The notes beneath the pieces were generated by a model. The model searched no databases. It saw nothing but the letters and a program-made list of their open reading frames with translations, and was not told the origin of the DNA. The position numbers were made by a program, and so were the translations under genes. Source: Mycobacterium stomatepiae (GTDB lineage: Bacteria > Actinomycetota > Actinomycetes > Mycobacteriales > Mycobacteriaceae). From it: DNA of 64,000 nucleotides. The stretch spans positions 1,178,001-1,242,000 of the forward strand of contig NZ_AP022587.1 in the NCBI RefSeq assembly GCF_010731715.1, read 5' to 3'. Shown piece by piece: positions 19,131 through 27,983 of the stretch. How positions within the stretch are numbered: the first letter of the stretch is position 1; each line of letters starts with the position of its first letter.

Positions 19131-19867
19131 CTAGGCAATGTGATCCTCGCGGAAAAAGATGCCGTCGGCCTGCAGCATTCGGCCGTTACGAATATCGGTG
19201 AAGCAGGGCAACATCCCGGTCAGGGTGAAGCCCAGCGAATATGCCAAGTCCAGCGCCTCGCGGATCAGCATCCCACCTTCATACAACGGTAGGAACGAAA
19301 GTTCGAGTTGCATGCCGATACAGCGATCGGTCACCGTCGCCGTGCTCCCGGCGAGCACCTGTTTCTCGAACCCCTGCACGTCGATCTTGAGAAATATCCG
19401 ATCCGTCGGGCGCAGAATCTCGGGCACCACGGTATCGAGCCGGTGAATCGGAACCTCTTCGGCACCAACATAATTTGCTGCCGGAAAGACATCCTGATGA
19501 CTTTTCAGCATCGGCAGGACGGAGCTGCTTTCACCGGAGTTGCCCGCGACATTGATCGAGATCGTCCCATCGACATCGCCGAGTGATGCCGGCGGCACTC
19601 CCACAGCGGGTCCTTCGCTGCGTTGCTCTGCAAATCGGAGAATGGGCCCGCCAACGGTTCGAACGAGACCAGACGCCCCTGGTAGCCCCGCTTGCGCAGG
19701 CCCATGGCGTACTGACCGGAGTTGGCGCCCACATCGAGAACGACGTCTACCTGACGTGATTTGAGCTGGTTGACGAACTGGCGCTTCCAGGCCCGCTCAG
19801 AAAAGTAGCGTGGCACTTCGAGGGAGACGCCACGCGCGATCAAGCGGGCATTGTCCAACAAAGGCAC
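19131..19867 (-). pseudogene. FkbM-family methyltransferase, frameshifted
   Basis: Two frames together encode one FkbM-type SAM-dependent O-methyltransferase of about 245 residues. The first part (GTG 19867) holds the SAM motif DVVLDVGANSGQYA and GRLVSFEPL. The second holds LGDVDGTISINVAGN, the RIFLKIDVQGFEKQVL motif and the usual C-terminal strand. The frame changes near 19585-19600, where one missing base would restore continuity. Such enzymes methylate sugar hydroxyls in GPL loci. Whether this is a true mutation or a base-calling error cannot be told from the sequence; unlike some other breaks here, it is not in a long homopolymer. Confidence 0.8.
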
Positions 19868-19947
19868 TGCCTCACACTAACATGCCGACACCCGCGGGCG
19901 GCCCGGATTTGCCAAAGCTATCCGGCCGGCGTTTGTCACCTTGCTAA

Positions 19948-20889
19948 TCAGTTCAGGCGCAACGCATCTGATTCGAGGAACCAGGCATACATCTTTTTCA
20001 GACCGGCTTCGATGCTCACCGAAGGCCGCCATCCGAGCGCCGTGAGGTTGGTGTTGTCCATGATCTTGCGTGGCGTGCCATCCGGGCGGGAGTGGTCGAA
20101 CTCGACGCGCCCCTCGAACTCGACGATCGATTTCATCAACAGTGCCAGGTCTCGAATTGAAATCTCTTCGCCCGAGCCAACATTGATCATCCCGCCATCG
20201 TCATAAGAACGCAGCAGCAGGACGCACGCATCGCCGAGGTCGTCGGCGTCGATCAGCTCCCGCAACGGCGAGCCACTCCCCCAGACCACAACCTCGTCGG
20301 CGCCGGCCAGTTTCGCCTCGTGGAACCGGCGCATCATGCCGGCCACCACGTGGGAGTGCTCCGGATGGAAATTGTCGCCGACGCCATAGACATTTGACGG
20401 CATCACCGTAAATGCGTTGAAGCCGTACTGCTTTCGATAAGCGTCGCACATCGTCTTGCCCGCGATTTTTGCGATCGCATAGGGCAGGTTGGTCTCCTCC
20501 AACGGACCCGTCAGCAGCGCATCCTCACGAATCGGTTGCACGGCATCTCTCGGGTAGATGCAACTCGAACCCAGGAAGAGCAGCTTCTGCGCGCCATGCC
20601 GATACGCGGCGTCGATGACATTCGTCTGGATCTTCAGGTTCTCCCGGATGAAGTCCGCGCCGTAGGTCGCATTCGCAACGATTCCACCGACCTTCGCCGC
20701 CGCGAGGACGACGTACTGAGGACGCTGCGCGGCAAAGAAATCCTCGACCGCCGCAGGGTCGTCGAGTGGCAATTCGCCGTGGGTGCGGGTCACGACGTCG
20801 GTGAAGCCTTCGCTGACCAGCCGGCGCGTGATCGCGGAGCCCACCATCCCGCGGTGACCAGCGACATATACCCGCGAACCTAGATCCAT
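19948..20889 (-). CDS. fcl: GDP-L-fucose synthase-like epimerase/reductase
   Basis: This extended short-chain dehydrogenase of 313 residues has the Rossmann motif GHRGMVGSA, the GMER-type LAAAKVGGI and SSCIYP segments and catalytic Tyr-Lys in NLPYAIAKIAGK. The family turns GDP-4-keto-6-deoxymannose into GDP-fucose or a related 6-deoxyhexose in two steps (epimerise, then reduce with NADPH). M. tuberculosis Rv1512 (epiA) is the nearest relative I can recall. ATG 20889 is preceded by GAGGTG and chosen over GTG 20895. The usual upstream partner, GDP-mannose 4,6-dehydratase (gmd), is not in the window. Confidence 0.88.
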   Translation of the reverse strand: MDLGSRVYVAGHRGMVGSAITRRLVSEGFTDVVTRTHGELPLDDPAAVEDFFAAQRPQYVVLAAAKVGGIVANATYGADFIRENLKIQTNVIDAAYRHGAQKLLFLGSSCIYPRDAVQPIREDALLTGPLEETNLPYAIAKIAGKTMCDAYRKQYGFNAFTVMPSNVYGVGDNFHPEHSHVVAGMMRRFHEAKLAGADEVVVWGSGSPLRELIDADDLGDACVLLLRSYDDGGMINVGSGEEISIRDLALLMKSIVEFEGRVEFDHSRPDGTPRKIMDNTNLTALGWRPSVSIEAGLKKMYAWFLESDALRLN

Positions 20890-20896
20890 TGGCACC

Positions 20897-21886
20897 TCAC
20901 AACAGTTCGTTGGTCACGGCGTCGCTACCGTATCGAAGGTACCAAGCGGCGGTGCGCTTCAGCCCCTCGTCCAGGCCGACGACCGGCTGATAGCCGAGTC
21001 CCCGCATCTTCGAAATGTCGGGGCATCGGCGCGGGGTACCGCCCTCGGCATCCTCGGTCGGACTGATCTCCACCTCGATCCCCACCGCCTTCGCCACCCG
21101 GCCGGCCAGATCCCGGATGGACACCTCTTCGTCATTGCCGATGTGGAAAACTTCGCGGTGGCCCCCGTTCTCGTACATGGTGAGCACGCCATCGACGATG
21201 TCGTCGACGTAGCAGAACGCCCGCGTCTGGGTGCCGTCACCCTGGATCTCGAACCGCGCCGGTCCTTGCGATGTCTCGTCACGGGCCGTGCGGGCCCTGG
21301 CGATGAATTGCGGGATCACGTGCTTGTAGCCCATGTCGGGGCCGTACACGTTGTGCGGGCGAAACACCTGAACCTTGCGGTAGTGGTCTTGCGCGTAGTC
21401 GAATGCGATCAACTCGCTGACGATCTTGGACCCGCCGTACGAGTACCTCGGATTCAGGCTATCCGGCAGCATCAGTGGAATCGTCTCCGGTGTAGGCACC
21501 ACCGAGGGCGTCTGATACACCTCCGCGCTGGACGCCACCACCAGATCCGGCACGCCGGCGTTGCGCCCGGCGTTGACGACGGCCAAGGCACCGCGTAATC
21601 CCACGTCCAGCACCAACTCTGGGCGCTTGTAGAAGTTTTCGGTGCCATTGATCGCCGCGAGATGCATGACCACCTCGGCGCCGGAGAACGCCCGCTCAAG
21701 CGCGTCCTGGTCGCGGACGTCGCAGCTGAAGAGCTCGATATCGCCGGCCACTTCGGCCAGGCGGCCGGCCTCGCCGCGCACCATCGTGTCGACGACGGCG
21801 ACGTCCCAGCCGTCACGCACCAAACGCCTGACCAGATAGGCGCCGATGAACCCGCCGCCACCTGTCACCACGACGCGAGTACTCAT
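20897..21886 (-). CDS. NAD-dependent nucleotide-sugar epimerase/dehydratase
   Basis: This extended SDR has 329 residues from ATG 21886 (GGAGG four bases upstream). It shows TGGGGFIGAYL for NAD binding, the SSAEVYQ strand and active-site YSYGGSK. Family members act on C4 or the 4,6-positions of UDP-, dTDP- or GDP-sugars. The substrate is uncertain. The start codon shares one base with the stop of the dehydrogenase upstream, so the two are coupled; one reading is that they successively modify the same nucleotide sugar. Confidence 0.82.
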   Translation of the reverse strand: MSTRVVVTGGGGFIGAYLVRRLVRDGWDVAVVDTMVRGEAGRLAEVAGDIELFSCDVRDQDALERAFSGAEVVMHLAAINGTENFYKRPELVLDVGLRGALAVVNAGRNAGVPDLVVASSAEVYQTPSVVPTPETIPLMLPDSLNPRYSYGGSKIVSELIAFDYAQDHYRKVQVFRPHNVYGPDMGYKHVIPQFIARARTARDETSQGPARFEIQGDGTQTRAFCYVDDIVDGVLTMYENGGHREVFHIGNDEEVSIRDLAGRVAKAVGIEVEISPTEDAEGGTPRRCPDISKMRGLGYQPVVGLDEGLKRTAAWYLRYGSDAVTNELL

Positions 21887-23223
21887 CACACCTCCAGCCT
21901 GCTGTTGCCGACCGCGAAGTACGAGTTGCCCAGCTCCGATGCTGGCAAGTGGCTGAAGTGATTCCAGTAGTCGAACACGAAGCCGTCGGGAGCGATGAAC
22001 TCGCTGATCGTGCGCGGCGAAATTCTGCCAAGCTCAGGATGATTGTTGGCGATGATCACCACCGACGCTCCGCTCACGGCGTCGCCGAGTCGATCGAATG
22101 CATGCTCGTCGGGGAAGGCCGCCTCCAGGTGCTCGGTCGTGATGACCGGGTCGAACAACCGGATTTCGGCGTCCGGATGAGCCTTCTTCACTTCGTCGAG
22201 CACCTTGATGGACATCGACCCCCGGAGGTCATCGGTAGCGGGAATGCCCTTAAAGGCCATGCCCAGCAACGCTATTCGTAACGGCGCGGCAAGATTGCGC
22301 CGGGCGACCTCGTCGCTGATGAAGTTGACTGTTTCGGCCGGCTGTCGCTCGTTGACGAGCCGGCCCGCGACGGTGATCTCCAGTTCGATTCCGCGGGTAC
22401 GCGCGCTCTGCAGCAGGATGTGCGGATCCTTCTCCAGGCACGGCCCGCCCACCAGGCCCGGCAGCGGGACGTTGGTCCGCTGGTATCCCAACTTCCCGGA
22501 CGAGATCACCTCGTGCGCATTGACCGCGAACGCATCGCACAACCGCGCCACTTCGTTTGCGAACGCGAAATGCACGTCACGGTAAGTATTGTCGACGAGC
22601 TTGATGATTTCGGCGGCCTCCGGCGTCGACACCTGGACGATGGAGTTGGTCAGCCGGCGGAAGATGGCCGCGGCACGGTCGCTGACGGCGGGCTCGTCGG
22701 CGCCCACGATCTGCGGCAATTCGCGAAGTTCTTGCAGTGCTCGACCTTCCAGTGTTCGCTCCGGGCACATGGCGATGTCGAAGTTCTTGCCGGACTGCGC
22801 GAGAATGGGCGAAACCACATCGCGCGTGGTTCCGACTTTCACCGTGGACCGCAGGATCACCAGTGCGCCATCGCTCATGTTCGCGGTGACCTCGCGGCTG
22901 GCCGCCTCGATCATGTCGGTACGGACGAGTCCTTCGCTGGACAGCGGCGTCCCGACCGTGATGATGTACGCGTCGCACACCGCATCTGGACTGAGTTGCC
23001 CGACGGCCACCAGGCTGCCCGACCCGACGACTCGGGACAGGGCTTCCTGCAGTCCGGTCTCGGAAAAATGTGGGATACCGGCATTGGTCTGTTCGACCAC
23101 CTCTGGCCGCTTCTCCACGCCGATCACTTTGTTGCCAGCCTCGGCCAGCACCGTCGCGAGCGTTAGCCCAACGTAGCCAAGGCCGATGACGCCCACGTCA
23201 TAATGCGAAACTGGCTGACCCAT
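21886..23223 (-). CDS. UDP-glucose/GDP-mannose-type sugar dehydrogenase
   Basis: This 445-residue NAD-dependent 6-dehydrogenase converts a nucleotide hexose to a uronic acid. The N-terminal domain has VGVIGLGYVGLTLA and the TVGTPLS segment, and the middle has the catalytic cysteine in GGPCLEKDPH with the helix SGKLGYQRTNVPLP before it. The C-terminal domain has LGMAFKGIPATDDLRGS. The short motif form is closer to the WecC (UDP-ManNAc) branch than to classical Ugd, but I cannot fix the substrate. ATG 23223 has GGAGGG just upstream. GPL of some serotypes carry glucuronic acid, which would suit this gene. Confidence 0.85.
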   Translation of the reverse strand: MGQPVSHYDVGVIGLGYVGLTLATVLAEAGNKVIGVEKRPEVVEQTNAGIPHFSETGLQEALSRVVGSGSLVAVGQLSPDAVCDAYIITVGTPLSSEGLVRTDMIEAASREVTANMSDGALVILRSTVKVGTTRDVVSPILAQSGKNFDIAMCPERTLEGRALQELRELPQIVGADEPAVSDRAAAIFRRLTNSIVQVSTPEAAEIIKLVDNTYRDVHFAFANEVARLCDAFAVNAHEVISSGKLGYQRTNVPLPGLVGGPCLEKDPHILLQSARTRGIELEITVAGRLVNERQPAETVNFISDEVARRNLAAPLRIALLGMAFKGIPATDDLRGSMSIKVLDEVKKAHPDAEIRLFDPVITTEHLEAAFPDEHAFDRLGDAVSGASVVIIANNHPELGRISPRTISEFIAPDGFVFDYWNHFSHLPASELGNSYFAVGNSRLEV

Positions 23224-23444
23224 GGTCCCTCCCGACAGTCGATATGCCAATCATTGCCGACCCGGCCGGATCTGCGGCGCGAAATGCTCTGCAAGCACGG
23301 CGTCGACATGCAATACACATCTCCTTCGTCCTTGCCCTGCAACCCACCGCACCCGGTAGTGTGCCACCCAATGGGTCTGGGCTGTCCGGCGGCAGTTGAA
23401 GTCCCTGCTTTGCTTCGTTTCGCGCAGAACCGAGGAGATTGCAG
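23224..23444. promoter_or_regulatory. Divergent promoter region
   Basis: The 221 bp separate the leftward dehydrogenase operon from the rightward GT-C gene, so both should start here. No gene or clear operator was recognised. GAGGAG at 23432-23437 is the ribosome site of the rightward gene. Confidence 0.5.
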
Positions 23445-24926
23445 ATGAATCGACCCGAGAAATCGCGACGCGGTCCGGTCACCGCGGTCCGGGAAGGGTT
23501 TGGGGCCGTCACCGGACAATCCCCGCGTACCATCGTCCTCGGCACGATCCTGCTGGCGACGGCGGTTTCGGTGTTCACGGGTTTTGTTCTCACGCAATAC
23601 TTCGCGATCGATGTCATTTCTTCTTTGCTCGCTTTCCCTTACGCCGATTGCTACCTCGACTGGGGCACGAACATCGGCCGGCACTGCTTCAGCGACTACG
23701 CATTCGAAGTGATGTACGGCATGCGGGCCAATCCGTGGGAGCCCTTCGACATATTCGTCCAACCGGACTACCACCAACTGGCGGTCAATAACTACCCGGC
23801 GGCCGGCATGCTTCCGCAGGTGGCTTTTGGGCTGGTGGGCAAATTATTGGGCGCGCCTGTCCTGGGGCTGTTGGGCTACCTGCTCGCCCTGACTGTCGCG
23901 GTGCTTTCGCCCGCGGTATGGGCGGCCCGGGGCGCTCAGGGCCTCGAGCGGATTGTGGTTTTCGTGGCCTGTGGCGCCGCGGCGATCCCGGTGTGGTCCG
24001 TGATCGACCGGGCAAACTCGGTGGGTTTCATCGCTCCGATCGGCCTGGTGTTCCTGATCGCCCTGGTTCGGCAACGCTGGGGACTCGTCGCGGCAATGGT
24101 CATCCTCGCCGCGCTGCTCAAGCCGCAATTCGTGATACTGGCCATCGTGCTGTTGGCTGCCCGGCAGTGGCGGTGGGGCGGCATCGCGCTGGGCGGCGCG
24201 GTCGTTTTGAATGTCGCCGCATATTTGTTCTGGCCGCAACACTTTCCGCACAACATCGTGCAATCGGCGGCCGGCGTTCTCGGCTACGGCGCGGGCAGCC
24301 TCAGCGCCGTCGCGACCACGAACGTCTCGTTCAGCCGATCACTGCTGTTGGCACCCGACATTCTGATGTTCTTGCAAACCGGCGGCAAAATGCCCGACGG
24401 CTACCTGGCCGGTCCGCGCTCGATGATCGGATACGTCATCCTCGTCCTGGTCGTCGTCGCCGTGCTGGCGCTGGGACGACGCATCCCGCCCGTCCTGGCG
24501 GGCATCGTGCTGCTGGTGACCGCGGCCCTGTTCCCGATGGTCAGCATCAGCTACTACTTCGTGTTCGCCCTGCCGATCGCGGCGCTGCTGGTGCGGGATC
24601 CGGCCGGGCCGCCGGGCACCGGGATCCTGGACCGGCTCGCAACCGTCGCCGGCCACCATCGCACGGTCGGCATCTGGCTGAGCCTGGCCACGGCGCTCAC
24701 CCTCGCGACGATCGCGCTGCCGAGCCCGCCGATGCAGGTCCTGCTGTACCGCAAGGACGGCCCGCCGATCCAGGAGCTCACGGTGCTCACCACGGCGACG
24801 CTGGTGCCGATGCTGTGGCTGGTGACACTGGTGATCATCCTCGTCACCTACGCTCGCAAGCCGGACGCGGCCACAGACGCCGACGCGGCATCCGAGTCAC
24901 CGGTGGCGGCCACCACCACGTCCTGA
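23445..24926 (+). CDS. Polytopic GT-C glycosyltransferase (GT87/DUF2029-like)
   Basis: This 493-residue integral membrane protein has about ten helices, for example TIVLGTILLATAVSVFTGFV near the N terminus and IGYVILVLVVVAVLALG near residue 330. The first periplasmic loop carries DCYLDWGTN and the LLKPQF motif lies near residue 226, features of the mycobacterial GT-C/GT87 group that uses polyprenyl-phosphate sugars on the outer face of the membrane. ATG 23445 is placed by GAGGAG seven bases upstream. With a GtrA flippase (24939-25448) and a GtrB-like synthase (28751) nearby it would complete a Gtr-type glycosylation system. Confidence 0.82.
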   Translation: MNRPEKSRRGPVTAVREGFGAVTGQSPRTIVLGTILLATAVSVFTGFVLTQYFAIDVISSLLAFPYADCYLDWGTNIGRHCFSDYAFEVMYGMRANPWEPFDIFVQPDYHQLAVNNYPAAGMLPQVAFGLVGKLLGAPVLGLLGYLLALTVAVLSPAVWAARGAQGLERIVVFVACGAAAIPVWSVIDRANSVGFIAPIGLVFLIALVRQRWGLVAAMVILAALLKPQFVILAIVLLAARQWRWGGIALGGAVVLNVAAYLFWPQHFPHNIVQSAAGVLGYGAGSLSAVATTNVSFSRSLLLAPDILMFLQTGGKMPDGYLAGPRSMIGYVILVLVVVAVLALGRRIPPVLAGIVLLVTAALFPMVSISYYFVFALPIAALLVRDPAGPPGTGILDRLATVAGHHRTVGIWLSLATALTLATIALPSPPMQVLLYRKDGPPIQELTVLTTATLVPMLWLVTLVIILVTYARKPDAATDADAASESPVAATTTS

Positions 24927-24938
24927 ACCTCCCCGGCG

Positions 24939-25448
24939 CTAGGTGGTGCGGGTCGTCTCGTCCCGCGCATCCGCACTGTCGGTGTCGCCGCCGCTTCGCC
25001 GGAACGAGAAGTAGCGGTGGCCGAAGTAGCTCAGCAGTGTGGTCGACGCCAAGATGATCGCCTGTGCCGGAATGCGATTCAGACCGAGCTCGACCAACAC
25101 GGGCAAGGCGACGACATTGATGCCCAGCGCGGTGAGGTAGACACTTCAGAAGCGCACCAGGTCGCGCAGCACGTGGCCGCGGACCCGAAACACGAAGCGT
25201 CGATGCATGACGAAGGCGAACAGCACGCCCAGCACGTGGGAAATCCCGACTGTCGCGAGCGCGCCAGCGACCTTGCCCAACCGATGGTCGACGAAGTGGC
25301 CGATGCTCTCCGAGACGGCGATGAAAAGGCCGAAACCGACGACCGTGTTGATGCCACCGACCAGCACGAACGCCACGCGCTGATCCCGCACCAGCCGGAT
25401 CAGCGGTCCCGGAGGCGCCGATTCGGGTGGCAGGTCGAATTCGGTCAC
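24939..25448 (-). pseudogene. GtrA-family flippase, interrupted by an in-frame TGA
   Basis: The small four-helix GtrA family moves polyprenyl-phosphate sugars across the membrane. The frame starts at GTG 25448, overlapping the stop of the next gene upstream, and reads FVLVGGINTVVGFGLFIAV and HRRFVFRVRG. It then hits TGA at 25146-25148 inside a helix. The same frame goes on at once with SVYLTALGINVVALPVLVELG and a good C terminus (LLSYFGHRYFSFRR) to TAG at 24939. A single codon change therefore splits an otherwise intact protein of about 169 residues. Loss should disable flipping unless the stop is misread or a sequencing error. Confidence 0.85.
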
Positions 25449-26461
25449 GCGAGGCTTTCGAAGCCGGCGATCTGCTCCTGCGTCGCCACCATCACGTCGG
25501 CACCCTGACGCACGCGGCGCTCCCAGTCGACCGTCCAGGCCAGAGCCTCGTGGAAACCCAGCCGGTTGCGCCAACCGAGCTCGCGGTGCGCCTTGCTGGC
25601 GTCCAGGGCCAGCAAGTTGGCCTCGTGCGGTTGCGCACCGTCCACGAGCACCCAATGCGCGCCACCGCCCCACATCTCCGCCGCCAGCGTGGCCACGCGC
25701 CCGACCTCGACGAAGCTGTCGCGACCCGGGCCGAAGTTCCACTCGCCCAGTCCGGAGCCAGCTAACAGGGCGTCGACGAGGGTGAGATAGCCGTTCAGGC
25801 AGTCGAGCACGTGTTGCCATGGCCGCACCGCGTGCGGGAAACGCAGCTTGGGTGCCTGGCCGCTCGCGTAAGCGGCCATCAGGTCCGGTAGCAGCCGATC
25901 CCGGCTGATGTCCCCGCCGCCGATGACGTTGCCCGCGCGCGCGATCGCGGTGGGGGTGCCCGGAAAGCTGCGAATCCAGGACTGGGCCAGCAGATCCGCC
26001 ATCGCCTTCGACGCGCTGTACGGATCGTCGCCGCCGAGCGGATCGGTTTCGACGTAGCCGGCCTGCTGGCCGACGTTGCGGTAGACCTTGTCGGTGGTCA
26101 CGACGACGTGCGCGCGCACCGATTCGGCGGCCGCGACGGCCTCGATCACGTTGAGCGTGCCGATCGCGTTGGTCTCGTAGGTGTACCGCGGGTCGCGATA
26201 GGACTCGCGGACCAGCGCCTGCGCCGCCATGTGCACCACGACGTCGGGAGCGGCGGCGGACACCGCAGCCTTGGTGGCTTCGGCGTCGCGGATGTCGACC
26301 CGGAAGTCACAGTCGAGGTGCTCGGCCAGCCCCAACCGTTTGAACAGGCTGCCCTCGTCGGGGTCGAGGGCCAGACCCGACACGCGGTGCCCACGGCCGA
26401 AAAGGAGCAGTGCGAGCCAAGCGCCCTTGAACCCGGTGTGCCCAGTGACCAGATAGTGCAC
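25445..26461 (-). CDS. rfbG: CDP-glucose 4,6-dehydratase
   Basis: This 338-residue extended SDR converts CDP-glucose to CDP-4-keto-6-deoxyglucose with bound NAD. The start GTG 26461 (HYLVTGHTGFKGAWLALLL) gives the hallmark GHTGFKG motif. The catalytic YSASK lies near residue 148, after the TTDKVYRN strand. It sits 2 bp after the rfbH-type gene, and its stop overlaps the GtrA start. Together with the cytidylyltransferase at 27984 it commits glucose to the CDP-3,6-dideoxyhexose branch. Confidence 0.93.
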   Translation of the reverse strand: MHYLVTGHTGFKGAWLALLLFGRGHRVSGLALDPDEGSLFKRLGLAEHLDCDFRVDIRDAEATKAAVSAAAPDVVVHMAAQALVRESYRDPRYTYETNAIGTLNVIEAVAAAESVRAHVVVTTDKVYRNVGQQAGYVETDPLGGDDPYSASKAMADLLAQSWIRSFPGTPTAIARAGNVIGGGDISRDRLLPDLMAAYASGQAPKLRFPHAVRPWQHVLDCLNGYLTLVDALLAGSGLGEWNFGPGRDSFVEVGRVATLAAEMWGGGAHWVLVDGAQPHEANLLALDASKAHRELGWRNRLGFHEALAWTVDWERRVRQGADVMVATQEQIAGFESLA

Positions 26462-26463
26462 GG

Positions 26464-27771
26464 CTATCGGGCAGCCTCGGCCATGTACTCGCGGATCGAA
26501 TCCGCCACGAAGTCGAGCATCGGCGTCGTCAGCGCCGGGTAGGTGCCGACCCAGAAAGTCCGGTTCATCACGATGTCGGTGTTGGTCAGGTCCCCCACGA
26601 TCCGGAAGTCGACATCGCGGTACGCGGGCTGTTTGACGAGGTTGCCGGCGAACAGTTGCCGGAACCCGATCTTGCGCTCGTCGAGGAACTGCATGAACTT
26701 CGTTCGGTCGACCGGGTGCTCGGGATCGAGCGTGATCGGGTAACCGAACCACGACGGGTCCGAGTTCGGCGTGGGCACCGGCAGGATGAGCCCCTCGACA
26801 CCGGTCAGTCGCGAGGTCAGGTACTTGAAATTGTCCTTGCGCGCCTGGACGAACCCGTCGAGCTTGGCCATCTGGGACAGCCCCACCGCGGCCTGCATGT
26901 CGGTGGCCTTGAGGTTGTAACCGATGTGGCTGTAGATGTACTTGTGGTCGTAGCCCCTGGGCAGGTCACCGAGTTGCCACTCGAACCGTTTCTCGCAGGT
27001 GTTGTCGTTGCCCGGCGCGCAGTAGCAGTCCCGGCCCCAGTCGCGGAACGACTCCGCCTGCTTGCGCACCAGCGCCGACTTGACGAACACGGCGCCGCCC
27101 TCGCCGGTCGTAATGTGGTGTGCGGGATAGAAACTTACCGTCGCGGTGTCGCCGAAACTGCCGGTGCGTTTCCCGTCGTAGGTCGACCCGAGGGCATCGC
27201 AGGAGTCCTCGACCAGCCATAGGCCGTGCTTGTCGCACAACTCCTGGACGGTGTCGAGGTCGAACGGATTGCCCAGGGTGTGGGCCATCATGATGGCCCG
27301 TGTCTTGGGACTGACGGCCTCGCGGAGGCGATCGGGTATGGCGTCGTAGGTGCCCAGCTCGATGTCGACGACCACCGGACGCATTCCATTCTGGATGATC
27401 GGGTTGACGGTCGTGGGAAATCCCGACGCAACCGTCAGCACCTCGTCGCCGGGTTCCAGCGGACGCTTGCCGAACCGCTTCTTGTACTGGCCGAGCTTCG
27501 GGCTGGTCAGGGCGCTGAGCGCAACCAGGTTGGCGCTCGACCCGCTGTTGACGAAGATGGCTCCCCGGGCGCCGACGTAGCGGGCCAGGGCCCGCTCGAA
27601 GAGCGGATGGAACCGGCCCGCGGTCAGCCAGCCGTCCAGCGAAGCGTCGACCAGCGCGGCGAAGTCTTCCGGGTCCAGGACCTTGCCCGACACGGGGACC
27701 GGCGTGACGCCGGGGACGAACTCGGAAGTCGTGAGCTTGTGCTTCGCGTATTCGCGGACCGCGGACAGCAT
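26464..27771 (-). CDS. rfbH: CDP-4-keto-6-deoxyglucose 3-dehydratase (E1, RfbH/DdhC)
   Basis: This 435-residue member of the DegT aminotransferase fold is adapted to remove the C3 hydroxyl. The PLP-binding lysine is replaced by histidine in FYPAHHITTGEGGAV (around residues 218-219), the known mark of E1 and ColD. The segment DCYCAPGNDNTC supplies cysteines of the [2Fe-2S] cluster found in E1 but not in ColD. N-terminal VNSGSSANLVAL and the EDSCDALGS motif complete the fold. E1 needs a reductase partner (E3); none is in this window. It is divergent from rfbF and followed directly by rfbG. Confidence 0.93.
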   Translation of the reverse strand: MLSAVREYAKHKLTTSEFVPGVTPVPVSGKVLDPEDFAALVDASLDGWLTAGRFHPLFERALARYVGARGAIFVNSGSSANLVALSALTSPKLGQYKKRFGKRPLEPGDEVLTVASGFPTTVNPIIQNGMRPVVVDIELGTYDAIPDRLREAVSPKTRAIMMAHTLGNPFDLDTVQELCDKHGLWLVEDSCDALGSTYDGKRTGSFGDTATVSFYPAHHITTGEGGAVFVKSALVRKQAESFRDWGRDCYCAPGNDNTCEKRFEWQLGDLPRGYDHKYIYSHIGYNLKATDMQAAVGLSQMAKLDGFVQARKDNFKYLTSRLTGVEGLILPVPTPNSDPSWFGYPITLDPEHPVDRTKFMQFLDERKIGFRQLFAGNLVKQPAYRDVDFRIVGDLTNTDIVMNRTFWVGTYPALTTPMLDFVADSIREYMAEAAR

Positions 27772-27983
27772 ATCCTCGCGATACTCCTCAAGCCCGCCCC
27801 CCGTAAGCCCATCGGTATCGAGTCTTGAAATGAGATCTCCTCGTGCGTGTGTGGTCTGTACTGCGCCCGGCAGGCCTGGGAAACCCCGCCACCGCGTTTC
27901 GACATTGCTAGTGTGTCACCTGCGCGTCGCCGCGTCAGCAAAACCGGTCGGGGAACGATCGCCTTGAGATTGGACCAATCCTC
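27772..27983. promoter_or_regulatory. Divergent promoter region between rfbH and rfbF
   Basis: This 212-bp gap separates the leftward rfbH-rfbG-gtrA group from the rightward rfbF-led operon. The CDP-sugar genes on the two sides would be switched on from here together. I saw no clear operator or hairpin. Confidence 0.5.
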
